Positions 9,131 to 19,138 of a stretch of 64,000 bases of DNA are shown here, in pieces. Position numbers and translations under genes: made by a program. This DNA comes from WTGU01 sp965200925 (GTDB lineage: Bacteria; Pseudomonadota; Alphaproteobacteria; UBA828). The stretch lies in NCBI GenBank assembly GCA_965200925.1, contig OZ241738.1, forward strand, positions 1,426,001 to 1,490,000. Direction: 5' to 3'. Position 1 is the stretch's first letter; each line of letters starts with the position of its first letter. The notes beneath the pieces were generated by a model. That model made no database searches and was not told the DNA's origin. It saw only the letters and a program-made list of their open reading frames with translations.

Positions 9131-9877
9131 TCAGTGACCTAGCAGCAGTTCCTTGGCTTGGTTGATCTTGGCGGCGAGATAGTTGGAGCCGCCGTGATCG
9201 GGGTGGAGCTTGAGCATGAGGGTCCGGTGCGCCTCCTTGATTTCGCGTTCGCCGGCACCGGGTTGGAGACCCAGGATCTCGTAAGCCTCGTCTCGGCTCA
9301 TCGGCGCGCGCCCGGCGGTCTTGCGCCCCCAGCCTTTCTGCTCGCTGCCGCCCGCGGCGGCTTCGTCGCGCGAGCCGGAACGCGCACCGCCGCGGGCGCG
9401 CCAGTCGGCGCCCAAGGTGCGGTCCAGGTAGGTCTCGAGCAACCGCCGGCCTTGTTCGTCCACGGAGGCGCATTCGTCGAGCAGGTCCAGAAGCTCGGCC
9501 TCCGACAGGTCTTCAAGCCGGCGCCCGGCATACCGCCCCTGGAGGACGACGCCATCCATCTCGCCGCTGTCGTGATCGAGGGTCATGCGGAGAAAAGGGG
9601 TTTCCGCGTCCGAGCGCCCGCCCTGGGTCGGGTGCGGGTTGATCCGGCCTGCGGCCATCCGGCCCATGAGCCAGGGCAGTCCGGTCAGAGCGAGCGGGAC
9701 GAAGGCGAGCTGAGACTTGCCGGTGACACCGAGAAAGATCGTCGCCGCCGCGCCGGCCGCGATGAACCCCCATTTGAACCATTTCGCGAGGCTCGACGGA
9801 TTGGCCGACGCGAACCAGCGGCCGAGCACCACGACCAGGACCAGGAGCGCGATTCCGAGAAGGGCGTAGGCGACCAT
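9131..9877 (-). CDS. Membrane-anchored DnaJ-domain protein (Pam18/Tim14-like)
   Basis: This 248-residue protein has a hydrophobic N-terminus (residues 2-22), a second hydrophobic stretch (about 37-60), a charged middle, and a C-terminal J domain over the last ~57 residues with the HPD motif at 225-227. J domains stimulate Hsp70 ATPase. The membrane anchor with a terminal J domain resembles alphaproteobacterial relatives of mitochondrial Pam18/Tim14. Its co-transcription with galU (2-bp gap) is notable, but I would not infer a sugar role from it. Client proteins are unknown. Confidence 0.85.
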   Translation of the reverse strand: MVAYALLGIALLVLVVVLGRWFASANPSSLAKWFKWGFIAAGAAATIFLGVTGKSQLAFVPLALTGLPWLMGRMAAGRINPHPTQGGRSDAETPFLRMTLDHDSGEMDGVVLQGRYAGRRLEDLSEAELLDLLDECASVDEQGRRLLETYLDRTLGADWRARGGARSGSRDEAAAGGSEQKGWGRKTAGRAPMSRDEAYEILGLQPGAGEREIKEAHRTLMLKLHPDHGGSNYLAAKINQAKELLLGH

Positions 9878-9915
9878 CCGGGCGATGCCCTAACGGGAGG
9901 ACGTAAGCAGCGCGC

Positions 9916-10623
9916 TCACTTGATCTGGTGCGCGATCTGGAGAACCACCGCGCTGCGCCGCGCGTAATGCCGGAGCGCCTTGCGCCCGCCGGCGGCGTAG
10001 ACGGCGACGGCGCCGAGCAGTTCCTTGAGTTCGCGTGCGCTTGCGGCATCGAAGCGCAAGTAGGCGCCGTTGGTCAGCCGGGCGATCTGGCGAAATGCCA
10101 GGTTCGCCGCCGCATCCGCCCCTTCGTGAAACATGAAGGCGGGCACGCCGAGCAGGCCGAGCTTGCCGGCCAGCGCGCACAGATCGTCCACATCCTCCTC
10201 CATGCTGTCACCGACGAAGATCAGCGCATGGACCTTCCTGCGCCTTGTCTCCTTGACCGTGTGATGCAGCACCTTGCGGATCTGCGTGTGGCCGCCGAGG
10301 CAGTGGACGCCCGTCATGTAGCGCACCAGGGAGCGCGAATCCCGCGCCCAGCCGCTGGCCCGGCATTCGCCGAAACCGCGGTAATAGACAAGCTGCACCG
10401 CGAGGCCGCCGAGAGAGGCGGTCGCGTCGAACATCTCCCCCTGGATCTGGCAGGCGCGGTCCCAGGTCGGCTCCCGGCTGGCCGTCGCGTCCATCGCGAA
10501 GACGAGGCGTCCGGTCTCGCCCTGCGCGACTGGGACCGGCGTCGTCGCCACCCGGCGCAGGAAGGCGTCGACATCGCCTCTGCCGCTGCACCTGCGGCCA
10601 AGCAGGCTTCGCGCGCCGCCCAT
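9916..10623 (-). CDS. VWA (von Willebrand factor A)-domain protein
   Basis: This 235-residue protein is essentially one VWA fold. A MIDAS-like metal site DATAS lies at residues 45-49 after a beta-strand, with a later HALIFVGDSMEE segment. No signal peptide or membrane segment is seen, so it is probably cytoplasmic. VWA domains bind partners through a coordinated Mg ion; the partner here is unknown. It starts three bases after the nucleoside hydrolase stop and ends 38 bp before the DnaJ-like gene, so it sits inside the operon. The MIDAS has Thr in place of the usual first Ser (DxTxS), a conservative change. Confidence 0.8.
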   Translation of the reverse strand: MGGARSLLGRRCSGRGDVDAFLRRVATTPVPVAQGETGRLVFAMDATASREPTWDRACQIQGEMFDATASLGGLAVQLVYYRGFGECRASGWARDSRSLVRYMTGVHCLGGHTQIRKVLHHTVKETRRRKVHALIFVGDSMEEDVDDLCALAGKLGLLGVPAFMFHEGADAAANLAFRQIARLTNGAYLRFDAASARELKELLGAVAVYAAGGRKALRHYARRSAVVLQIAHQIK

Positions 10624-10626
10624 GAC

Positions 10627-11577
10627 TCACGCCGTCGCGTCGGCCGGCAGACGCGCCAAGCGGCCGGTCAGCAGGGCGTAGAATCCGTCGGCGTCGATCT
10701 TTTCGATGACGCGGGCATTCGCGGGCAAGCCCAGCCGGCTATAGCGGTCGCAGACGGTGCGGCCGAAGGCGTGCCCCTGATTGAGTTCGACATCGACACG
10801 CATCTCCCGGCCGGCGAAGAGGCCGGGCGCCAGCAGGTAGGCGATCACGCACGGGTCGTGCAGAGGCGCGCCGTGGTCGTAGGCGGTGACGTTCTTCGCA
10901 CCATAGACTTCGAGCATTCCGCACACCGCGGCCGCGGGCGCCGTGCCGAGCGCGCGGATCGCCTCGATGCGGGCGGGCGTCGCGATCGCCTGATGGGTCA
11001 CGTCGAGCCCGATCATGGTGAGCGCTGCGCCCGCTTCGAACACCACATGCGCCGCGTGCGGGTCGGCATAGACATTGAACTCGGCGGCGGGCGTGACATT
11101 GCCGAGTCCGATCGCCCCGCCCATGGTGACGATCTCGCGGATATTCCCGAGGATCTCAGGACATTTGACGATCGCCATCGCGACGTTGGTCAGTGGCCCG
11201 AGGGTCGCGAGCGTCACCGGCGCCGGCGCCGTGCGCAGGGTATCGACCAGGAAGTCCACGCCGTGCCGCGATTCGGCCGGGCGGCGCGGCTCCGGCAGGT
11301 CGGCGCCGTCGATCCCGCTCTTGCCGTGGATGAATTCGGCTCTCACCGGCTCTCGCACCATGGGTCGCGCGCAGCCGGCGTAGACGAGCACCTCAGGCCG
11401 GCCGGCGAGATCCCTGATGCGCCGCGCGTTGCTCTCCGTCCGGTCGAGGGGCACGTTGCCGGCGACGGCAGTGATTCCCAACAGGTCGAAGGCATCGGGC
11501 GACGCCATGGCCAGAAGAAGGGCCACGGCGTCGTCCTGGCCGGGGTCGCAATCGACGATCAGCGGGCGCGCGGTCAT
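10627..11577 (-). CDS. Inosine/uridine-preferring nucleoside hydrolase family protein
   Basis: The 316-residue enzyme hydrolyses the N-glycosidic bond of (ribo)nucleosides. The diagnostic calcium-binding DCDPGQDDA occupies residues 9-17 from the chosen ATG. Other family segments are VTMGGAIG mid-protein and HDPCVIAYLL further on. The start at 11577 removes 40 non-conserved upstream codons. It appears to be the first gene of the operon running down to the phosphomannomutase. Substrate preference among purine and pyrimidine nucleosides cannot be told. Confidence 0.9.
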   Translation of the reverse strand: MTARPLIVDCDPGQDDAVALLLAMASPDAFDLLGITAVAGNVPLDRTESNARRIRDLAGRPEVLVYAGCARPMVREPVRAEFIHGKSGIDGADLPEPRRPAESRHGVDFLVDTLRTAPAPVTLATLGPLTNVAMAIVKCPEILGNIREIVTMGGAIGLGNVTPAAEFNVYADPHAAHVVFEAGAALTMIGLDVTHQAIATPARIEAIRALGTAPAAAVCGMLEVYGAKNVTAYDHGAPLHDPCVIAYLLAPGLFAGREMRVDVELNQGHAFGRTVCDRYSRLGLPANARVIEKIDADGFYALLTGRLARLPADATA

Positions 11578-11588
11578 GGCAAGGGCGA

Positions 11589-11617
11589 AGCATAGCCGCA
11601 AACTACCCGCGCGCGAA
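11589..11617 (-). promoter_or_regulatory. Possible sigma70-type promoter of the nucleoside hydrolase operon
   Basis: Reading the minus strand, TTCGCG, 17 bases, then TATGCT, lies with its -10 only about 11 bases before the ATG. A transcript starting 6-7 bases after the -10 would have almost no leader. The hexamers match consensus only in part (4/6 at -10). Confidence 0.33.
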
Positions 11618-11889
11618 GCGTTCCCCGATGGACGCCTCTCGATCGGGTCGGCGGATTCGACCTGTGGAGGAAACGGGCAGGGGATCGGCCGGCGCATGTG
11701 CCATACCGGCGAGTTCGGCGGCCGGTTCTACGGTCCGACCAGTGCGTCCGCGGAAACCCGCCGATCGGGGAAGAAGAAACGGGCGGGCCTGGAGACCCGC
11801 GCACCGGGTGCACACCGTTCTTTTGGGTACGGGATCTCCGGGGCCCCATGCTCTCGGAGCGCGAGCCGATGTCCCTCCGGGGTCGACTC

Positions 11890-11917
11890 TTGACATCGCC
11901 CGGCGCGGGGGTATCCC
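11890..11917 (+). promoter_or_regulatory. Candidate sigma70 promoter for the ftsB-like gene (and possibly pdh)
   Basis: A perfect -35 TTGACA (11890-11895) is followed after 16 bases by TATCCC (11912-11917). The ATG of the FtsB-like gene starts nine bases after the -10, so the transcript would be almost leaderless. Confidence 0.45.
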
Positions 11918-11925
11918 TTCGCGCC

Positions 11926-12240
11926 ATGGTCGTGCGATTCCCCCGGCTTCGGACGCTTCTCGTGCCGCTGGCCTGCGTGCTGGGGCTCGCCTATGCGATC
12001 TATCACGGCGTGCAGGGCGAGCGCGGACTCCTCGCCTGGATCGACCGATCGGCGGCCGTGGAGCGTGCCCGCGCCGACGCGGCCGCGCTCGCCGACGAAA
12101 GACACCGGCTTGAGCGCCGCGTCTCCCTGCTCCGGACGGAGAGCCTCGATCTCGACCTGCTCGAAGAGCAGGCCCGCCGGCTCCTGAACATGGGTCACCC
12201 GGACGAGCAGATCCTGCTGCACGGCCCGCCCGCGCGCTAA
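11926..12240 (+). CDS. ftsB: Septum formation initiator (FtsB/DivIC-like)
   Basis: This 104-residue bitopic membrane protein has a short basic cytoplasmic N-terminus, one transmembrane helix (about residues 9-27), then a charged coiled coil (about 40-80) rich in Glu/Arg/Leu, ending with the family-typical ARRLLNMGHPDEQ. FtsB-family proteins join FtsL and FtsQ in the divisome to activate septal peptidoglycan synthesis. The ATG at 11926 is chosen because it gives the canonical layout; 76 upstream in-frame codons have no such character. It sits just before pdhA. Homology to FtsB is low by nature in this family, so the call rests on architecture and the C-terminal motif. Confidence 0.8.
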   Translation: MVVRFPRLRTLLVPLACVLGLAYAIYHGVQGERGLLAWIDRSAAVERARADAAALADERHRLERRVSLLRTESLDLDLLEEQARRLLNMGHPDEQILLHGPPAR

Positions 12241-12248
12241 AGCCGATT

Positions 12249-12270
12249 GATCCTTGCCTTGGCAAGGGTC
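12249..12270. promoter_or_regulatory. Palindrome upstream of the pdh operon
   Basis: CCTTGCC-TT-GGCAAGG is a perfect 7+7 inverted repeat, extended by flanking GA/TC pairs. It lies about 90 bp upstream of pdhA and nine bases after the ftsB stop. No T-run follows, so an operator or attenuating hairpin is as likely as a terminator. The binding factor is unknown. Confidence 0.45.
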
Positions 12271-12360
12271 AAGAGACATCGCGGGCTTGCCAGCGCGCGG
12301 CGCGCGCCCTAGCGTGTGCGGACTCGTGCGGCGGCACGGGCGAAGAAGCGTGGGGGAGGG

Positions 12361-13380
12361 ATGGCGAGCGCCCGAAGGAAGGCCCGCAGTGGGCGCCCGC
12401 CCGCCCGGAAAGGCGCCATCGCGGCGGAGGTGCTCCATCGCTTCCTCCGCGACATGCTGCTGATCCGGCGCTTCGAGGAGAAGGCGAGCCAGCTCTACGG
12501 CATGGGGGCGATCGGCGGCTTCTGCCATCTCTACATCGGCCAGGAGGCGGTCGTTACCGGCATCCAGCACGCCCTGGAACCGGGCGATTCGGTGATCACC
12601 GGTTACCGCTGCCACGCTCACATGCTGGCCGCGGGCGTACCGCCCAAGGTCGTCATGGCCGAGTTGACGGGGCGCGCCGGTGGTGCCTCGAAGGGCAAGG
12701 GCGGCTCCATGCACATGTTCGCGCCCGACCGCGGCTTCTACGGCGGGCACGGCATCGTCGGCGCCCAGGTGCCGCTCGGGGTCGGCCTCGGCTTCGCGCA
12801 CAAGTACTGCGCTTCCGGCAGGATCAGCGTCACCTGTTTCGGCGACGGCGCGGCCAACCAGGGCCAGGTGTTCGAAGCCTTCAACATGGCGGCGCTCTGG
12901 CGGCTCCCCATCCTCTTCGTGATTGAGAACAACCAGTACGCCATGGGCACCTCGGTGGAACGCTCGGCGGCAGTGGCGGACCTGCACGAGCGCGGCCGGA
13001 CCTTCGGAATCCCTGGCGAGCGGGTGGACGGGATGGACGTGGGTGCGGTCTTCCGCGCGGCCGGCGAGGCGGCTTCGGCCTGCCGGGCGGGGCGGGGGCC
13101 CGTCCTGCTCGAAGCGATGACCTACCGTTACCGGGGCCACTCGATGTCGGACCCGGCGAAATACCGGAGCCGGGAGGAGGTCAGCAAGGTGCGCGAGGAA
13201 CGTGACCCCATCCGGCAGGCGCGCGCCGACCTGGTCGCCGGCGGCCACGCCGACGAAGAGGCGCTGAAGGTGATCGACAGGGACGTTAGGGCCGTCGTCG
13301 ACGCCGCCGCGTCGTTCGCCCAGGAGGCGCCCCAACCCGACCTCGCCGCGCTCGAAACCGACGTCCTGGCCGGTACCTGA
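12361..13380 (+). CDS. pdhA: Pyruvate dehydrogenase E1 component, alpha subunit
   Basis: The 339-residue thiamine-diphosphate subunit, with PdhB, decarboxylates pyruvate and acetylates the E2 lipoyl group. The ThDP/Mg motif begins GDGAANQG and ends ENN (about residues 162-193), and the phosphorylation-loop equivalent YRGHSMSDP is also present. The start at 12361 follows GGGGGAGGG directly and removes 15 Arg-rich codons. It is first of four contiguous genes for the whole complex. The YRGHSMSDP motif and the split subunits mark it as the alphaproteobacterial/mitochondrial type and not the AceE homodimer. Confidence 0.95.
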   Translation: MASARRKARSGRPPARKGAIAAEVLHRFLRDMLLIRRFEEKASQLYGMGAIGGFCHLYIGQEAVVTGIQHALEPGDSVITGYRCHAHMLAAGVPPKVVMAELTGRAGGASKGKGGSMHMFAPDRGFYGGHGIVGAQVPLGVGLGFAHKYCASGRISVTCFGDGAANQGQVFEAFNMAALWRLPILFVIENNQYAMGTSVERSAAVADLHERGRTFGIPGERVDGMDVGAVFRAAGEAASACRAGRGPVLLEAMTYRYRGHSMSDPAKYRSREEVSKVREERDPIRQARADLVAGGHADEEALKVIDRDVRAVVDAAASFAQEAPQPDLAALETDVLAGT

Positions 13381-13396
13381 GCGGAACGGGGGAAGC

Positions 13397-14400
<1,004 letters not shown>

Positions 14401-14419
<19 letters not shown>

Positions 14420-15651
14420 TGCCGGCCCTCTCGCCGACGATGACCGAGGGCAATGTCGCGAGCTGGCTCAAGAGCGAGGGCGAAGCGGTCGCGGCCGGCG
14501 ACATCCTGTGCGAGATCGAGACCGACAAGGCGACGATGGAGGTGGAGGCGACCGACGAAGGGACCCTCGGCCGGATCCTCGCCCCGGCCGGCTCCGAAGG
14601 GGTGGCCGTGAACGCCGTCATCGGCCTGATCCTGGAAGAGGGCGAGGACGCCTCGGCTCTCGCGGGCGCCGACGCGCCGCCGCCCGCGAGCCCACCCTCC
14701 GCCGACGCGCCGGTCCCGCCTCCCGCCGCAGCAGTCGCTCCGCCGGGCGCGGTCGCGCGCGAATCCGGCAAGCGCCTCTTCGCCAGCCCGCTCGCCCGGC
14801 GCATGGCCCGGCAGGCCGGCCTCGATCTTGCCGCCATCGCCGGCTCCGGCCCGAACGGGCGTGTCGTCAAGGCCGACGTCGAGGCGGCGATCGCCGCCGC
14901 CCAGGCCGCGCCAGCGGCGACCCCGGCGGCCGCCGTGCCGGCTGCTTCCCCGGCGCCGCCCGGCGGTTACGAGGACGCGGCCGCCAGCACCATGCGCAAG
15001 GTCATCGCGCGGCGCCTGCAAGAGGCGAAGCGGGAGGTCCCGCATTTCTATCTGACCGTGGATTGCGTGGTCGATGCACTGCTCGAAACCCGCAAGGAAC
15101 TGAACGACAGGTCAGGCGACCTCGAGCTTTCGCTCAACGATTTCGTGATCCGGGCCTCGGCGCTCGCGCTCCGCAAGGTTCCGGCGGCGAACGCCTCGTG
15201 GATCGACGGCACGCTCCGGCGCTACGACAGCGTGGACGTCGCCGTCGCCGTCGCCATCGAGGACGGCTTGGTGACGCCGATCGTGCGCGACGCAGACCGC
15301 AAGGGGCTCGCCGCGATCTCCGCCGAGGTGAAGGCGCTCGCCACCCGCGCCCGTGCCAAGCCCATGGGCTTGGCACCCGAGGAATATCAAGGCGGCACCT
15401 TCAGCGTCTCGAATCTCGGCATGTACGGCATCAAGGCGTTCTCGGCGATCATCAACCCGCCGCAGGCGATGATTCTCGCCGTCGGCGCCGCCGGGCAACG
15501 GCCGGTCGTCAAGGATGGCGCCCTCGCCGTGGCGACCGTGATGTCGTGCACGCTCTCGGTCGATCACCGGGTGGTGGACGGCGCGCTCGGTGCGGCGTTC
15601 CTGCAAGCCTTCCGGGCGCTGATCGAGGAGCCGCTGACCATGCTCCTGTGA
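14401..15651 (+). CDS. pdhC: Dihydrolipoamide acetyltransferase, E2 of pyruvate dehydrogenase
   Basis: The 416-residue E2 core transfers the acetyl group to CoA. It contains a single lipoyl domain (residues 1-80, lipoylated lysine probably K43 in ETDKATME), an Ala/Pro linker, a peripheral-subunit-binding domain (about 124-160, with ASPLARRMARQ), a second Ala/Pro linker, and the catalytic domain ending in DHRVVDG. The ATG overlaps the 3' end of pdhB; a longer in-frame extension is spurious. The order E1a-E1b-E2-E3 is contiguous. Confidence 0.95.
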
Positions 15652-15676
15652 TCGGCGCGCCAGGGGGAGGAGACTG

Positions 15677-17080
15677 ATGGCCGATACGTCTTTCGACATC
15701 ATCATCGTCGGCTCGGGGCCGGGCGGTTACGTCGCGGCGCTCCGCGCGCGCCAGCTCGGCATGAAGGCCGCCCTAGTCGAAAGCGGGCCGCTCGGCGGCG
15801 TCTGTCTCAACTGGGGCTGTATCCCGACCAAGGCGCTGCTCAAGGTCTCCGAGCTCCGCCACACTCTGGACCGGCTTAGCGCGTTCGGTCTTTCCGCTTC
15901 GGACGTGACGGTCGATATCGGGAAGGTCGTCACCCACTCGCGGCGAGTCGCCGAGCGGCTCTCGCGGGGTGTCGCCCATCTGATGAAGAAGAACGACGTG
16001 GCGGTGTTCGAGGGCCGCGGGCGGCTCGCGGGCCGAGGCGCGCTCACGGTCGAAAAGGAAGGCAGCGAGACGGTCACGCTCCGCGCCGGGCACGTCATTC
16101 TGGCGACGGGCGCCCGCGCGCGGTCGCTGCCCGGGCTCGAGCCGGACGGCAAGAAGATCTGGACTTACAAGGAAGCGATGCTGCCCGCCGCGCGGCCCGA
16201 TTCGCTGCTGGTCATCGGCTCGGGCGCGATCGGCATGGAGTTCGCGAGCTTCTACGCCGATCTCGGCAGTGCCGTGACCGTCGTCGAGGTCCTGCCGCGC
16301 ATCCTGCCGGCGGAGGACGAGGAAATCTCCGCCGCCGCCCGCGCGGCGTTCGAGAAGCAGGGCCTGACGGTTCACACCGGCGCGCGGGTGGCGCGCCTCG
16401 CGGCGCGGGGCCGCAAGGTGCGGGCGACCGTCGAAACCGCCGACGGCGGCAGCGAGGTGGTACCCTTCGACCGCGCGATCCTCGCCATCGGCATCGTCGG
16501 CAATGTCGAGGCGCTGGGCCTCGAAGGCACCGGGGTCGCGGTCGAGAACGGCCACATCCGGACCGACCCGTGGATGGCCACCGGAGAGCCCGGCGTTTAC
16601 GCCATCGGCGACGTCACCGGGCCGCCTTGGCTCGCGCACAAGGCCAGCCACGAAGGTGTGCTCTGTATCGAGCGCATCGCCGGCGTGGACGGCGCCCGCC
16701 CGCTCGATACGAGCAAGGTGCCGGCCTGTACCTATTGCCGCCCCCAGATCGCGTCGGTGGGCCTCACGGAAGCCGCGGCGAAGGAGCGGGGGTACACGGT
16801 CCGGGTCGGTCGCTTCCCGTTCGTCGGCAACGGCAAGGCGATCGCCATCGGCGAGCCGGAGGGCTTGGTCAAGACCGTGTTCGACGAGGAGACCGGGGAG
16901 CTGCTGGGCGCCCACATGATCGGCCCCGACGTCACCGAACTCGTCCAGGGCTACGCCATCGCCCGCACCCTGGAGAGCACCGAGGCCGACCTGATCGAAA
17001 CGATCTTCCCCCATCCGACCCTGTCCGAGGCGATGCACGAATCGGTCCTCGACGCCTACGGCCGCGTCCTCCACATCTGA
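15677..17080 (+). CDS. lpdA: Dihydrolipoyl dehydrogenase (E3)
   Basis: This 467-residue FAD flavoprotein reoxidises E2 dihydrolipoamide with NAD. The FAD motif is GSGPGGY (residues 12-18), the redox-active disulfide lies in GGVCLNWGCIPTK (C43, C48), an NAD-binding GSGAIGMEF follows mid-protein, and the C-terminal dimer-interface catalytic His is in HPTLSEAMHE. It is 25 bp after pdhC with GGGGAGGAG as ribosome-binding site. It is the last gene of the pdh operon, and no clear terminator hairpin with a T-run was found after it. Confidence 0.96.
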   Translation: MADTSFDIIIVGSGPGGYVAALRARQLGMKAALVESGPLGGVCLNWGCIPTKALLKVSELRHTLDRLSAFGLSASDVTVDIGKVVTHSRRVAERLSRGVAHLMKKNDVAVFEGRGRLAGRGALTVEKEGSETVTLRAGHVILATGARARSLPGLEPDGKKIWTYKEAMLPAARPDSLLVIGSGAIGMEFASFYADLGSAVTVVEVLPRILPAEDEEISAAARAAFEKQGLTVHTGARVARLAARGRKVRATVETADGGSEVVPFDRAILAIGIVGNVEALGLEGTGVAVENGHIRTDPWMATGEPGVYAIGDVTGPPWLAHKASHEGVLCIERIAGVDGARPLDTSKVPACTYCRPQIASVGLTEAAAKERGYTVRVGRFPFVGNGKAIAIGEPEGLVKTVFDEETGELLGAHMIGPDVTELVQGYAIARTLESTEADLIETIFPHPTLSEAMHESVLDAYGRVLHI

Positions 17081-17172
17081 TTTTCCCAAGGCGCGCGGGC
17101 CGTGCCGGCGTTTGACCGGGAGGGAGCTTGCGATACTCTCTCCGCCGGATCCTGGGAGACCATCGAGACCAT

Positions 17173-19071
17173 ATGACCGCGCGTATCGCGGGTTTCGCCG
17201 CCTGCGCGTTCACCTGCGCCGTGCTCGCCGCGGCGAGCCTCCCGGCGGCGGGCGGCTATATCGAGCCGCCTGCGCTCGCGCCGCTGGTGGCGGCGGGCGA
17301 CCTGCCCCCGGTCGCCGGGCGTCTGCCCGCCCGCCCGCGCGTGGTGTCGATGGACGGCGAGAAGAAGCGTATCGGTCGCCACAGAGGCCAGTGGCGGATG
17401 CTGATCCACCGCGCGAAGGACGTGAAGATGTTCGCGGTCTACGGCTACGCGCGCCTGGTCTGCTACACCGAGGATCTCACCCTCGTCCCCGACATCGCCG
17501 AGGCCGTGACGGTCGAGGAAGGACGCATCTTCACCATCGCGCTCCGGGAAGGCCACAAGTGGTCGGACGGGCATCCGTTCACGGCGGAGGACTTCCGCTA
17601 TTACTGGGAGGACGTGGCGAACGACGAGGCGTTGTCCCCGTCCGGGCCGCCGCGGGCGATGCTGGTCGACGGCACGCCGCCCGTCTTCGAGGTGCTCGAC
17701 GAGACCACGGTCCGCTACACGTGGCCGAAGCCCAACCCGTTCTTCCTTCCCGCCCTGGCCGCCGCCGCCCCCCTCTACATCTACCGGCCGGCGCATTATC
17801 TGAAGCGCTTCCACGCCCGCTACAAGCCCGCCGGCGCCGCGACGGAACCCCGCGCGCACAATTGGGCAGCCGAGCACAACGGCAAGGACAATCTCTACAA
17901 GTTCGACAACCCCGCGCTGCCCACCCTGCAACCCTGGATCAACCGCACGCGGCCGCCAGCGACCCGCTTCGTCGGCGTCCGCAACCCCTATTTCCACCGC
18001 GTCGACCCTGAGGGGCGCCAGCTCCCCTATATCGACGAGATCGCCATGACGGTTGTCGACGGCAAGCTGATCCCGGCCAAGGCGGGCGCCGGCGAGGTCG
18101 ATCTCCAGGCGCGAAGCCTCGGCTTCGACGACTACACCTTCCTGAAGGCGGGCGAGGAGCGGCACGGCTTCGACGTGCGCCTGTGGCGCACCGCGGCGGG
18201 CGCGCATCTCGCGCTTTTCCCCAATCTCAACGCGAAGGACGAGGGGTGGCGCGCGCTCTTCCGGGACGTCCGCTTCCGCCGCGCCCTGTCCCTCGGAGTC
18301 GACCGGCACGAGATCAACCAAGTGCTCTATTACGGACTCGGCATCGAGGCCAACAACACGGTGCTGCCGCAAAGCCCGCTCTACCGGCTCGACTACGCGG
18401 AGCGCTGGGCCCGCCACGACCCGGAAGCGGCCAACGCCCTGCTGGACGAGATGGGCTTGGTCGCGCGCGACGGCGACGGCATCCGGTTGTTGCCCGACGG
18501 GCGGCCGATCGAGATCGTCGTGGAGACCGCCGGCGAGGACACCGAGCAGGCCGACGTCCTCGATCTGATTCGCGACGGCTGGGCGGCGCTCGGCATCGCC
18601 CTCTTTACCAAGCCCTCCCAGCGGGAGGTGTTCCGCAACCGCATCTTCGCCGGCGAAACCCTGATGTCCATCTGGGGCGGATACGAGAACGGCGTGCCGA
18701 CGGCGGACATGAGCCCGGCGGAATACGCGCCGACGCGCCAGATGAGCCTGCAATGGCCTCGCTGGGGGCAGTATTACGAGACCTCCGGTGCCGCCGGCGA
18801 ACCGCCGGACCTGGCGCCCGCGCGCGCCTTGCTCGACCTGTACCGGGCCTGGATCGGGAGCCTGGAGCAGCGCGAGCGCGAGCGCATCTGGCACGAGATG
18901 CTGCGCATCAACGCCGACAACGTGTTCACCATCGGGCTGATCGGCGGCGTGTTCCAGCCCGTGCTGGTCGCCCGCGGCTTGCGCAACGTCCCCGAGGAGG
19001 CCATTTACAACTGGAACCCGGGCGCCCACTTCGGCATCTACATGCCCGACACCTTCTGGTTCGACGATTAG
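17173..19071 (+). CDS. Peptide/oligopeptide-type ABC transporter substrate-binding protein (family 5)
   Basis: The 632-residue periplasmic protein has a signal peptide (about residues 1-28, hydrophobic to an Ala-rich cleavage region) and a family-5 solute-binding fold. Characteristic pieces are LREGHKWSDGHPFTAEDF near residue 133 and the later RRALSLGVDRHEIN. The family normally delivers peptides, nickel or opines to an ABC permease. No permease or ATPase gene is adjacent, so this is an orphan binding protein. The ATG at 17173 is preferred over one 15 codons upstream because it places the signal peptide at the extreme N-terminus. The ligand is unknown. Confidence 0.85.
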   Translation: MTARIAGFAACAFTCAVLAAASLPAAGGYIEPPALAPLVAAGDLPPVAGRLPARPRVVSMDGEKKRIGRHRGQWRMLIHRAKDVKMFAVYGYARLVCYTEDLTLVPDIAEAVTVEEGRIFTIALREGHKWSDGHPFTAEDFRYYWEDVANDEALSPSGPPRAMLVDGTPPVFEVLDETTVRYTWPKPNPFFLPALAAAAPLYIYRPAHYLKRFHARYKPAGAATEPRAHNWAAEHNGKDNLYKFDNPALPTLQPWINRTRPPATRFVGVRNPYFHRVDPEGRQLPYIDEIAMTVVDGKLIPAKAGAGEVDLQARSLGFDDYTFLKAGEERHGFDVRLWRTAAGAHLALFPNLNAKDEGWRALFRDVRFRRALSLGVDRHEINQVLYYGLGIEANNTVLPQSPLYRLDYAERWARHDPEAANALLDEMGLVARDGDGIRLLPDGRPIEIVVETAGEDTEQADVLDLIRDGWAALGIALFTKPSQREVFRNRIFAGETLMSIWGGYENGVPTADMSPAEYAPTRQMSLQWPRWGQYYETSGAAGEPPDLAPARALLDLYRAWIGSLEQRERERIWHEMLRINADNVFTIGLIGGVFQPVLVARGLRNVPEEAIYNWNPGAHFGIYMPDTFWFDD

Positions 19072-19138
19072 CGCGCCGCCTGCGCGGCCGCCCCGGCGAC
19101 AGCGGGAGAGACCGGCCCAGGATGGGGGGAGAAGCCGC

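Larger units (their letters stand above)
11578..11925. other. Divergent intergenic region
   Basis: This 348-bp space lies between the minus-strand nucleoside hydrolase operon and the plus-strand FtsB-like gene. I see one candidate promoter on each strand, annotated separately. Longer open frames cross it, but they have no recognisable protein and no good ribosome-binding site. No RNA gene is evident. Confidence 0.6.

Noticed and set aside
9129..9473. 115-codon N-terminal extension of galU
   Set aside because: It overlaps the J-domain of the upstream gene on the same strand, is Arg-rich and is not part of the GalU fold.
11698..11925. 76 in-frame codons before the FtsB start
   Set aside because: They are Arg/Pro/Gly-rich and lack the membrane/coiled-coil pattern. 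A promoter-like TTGACA lies within them.
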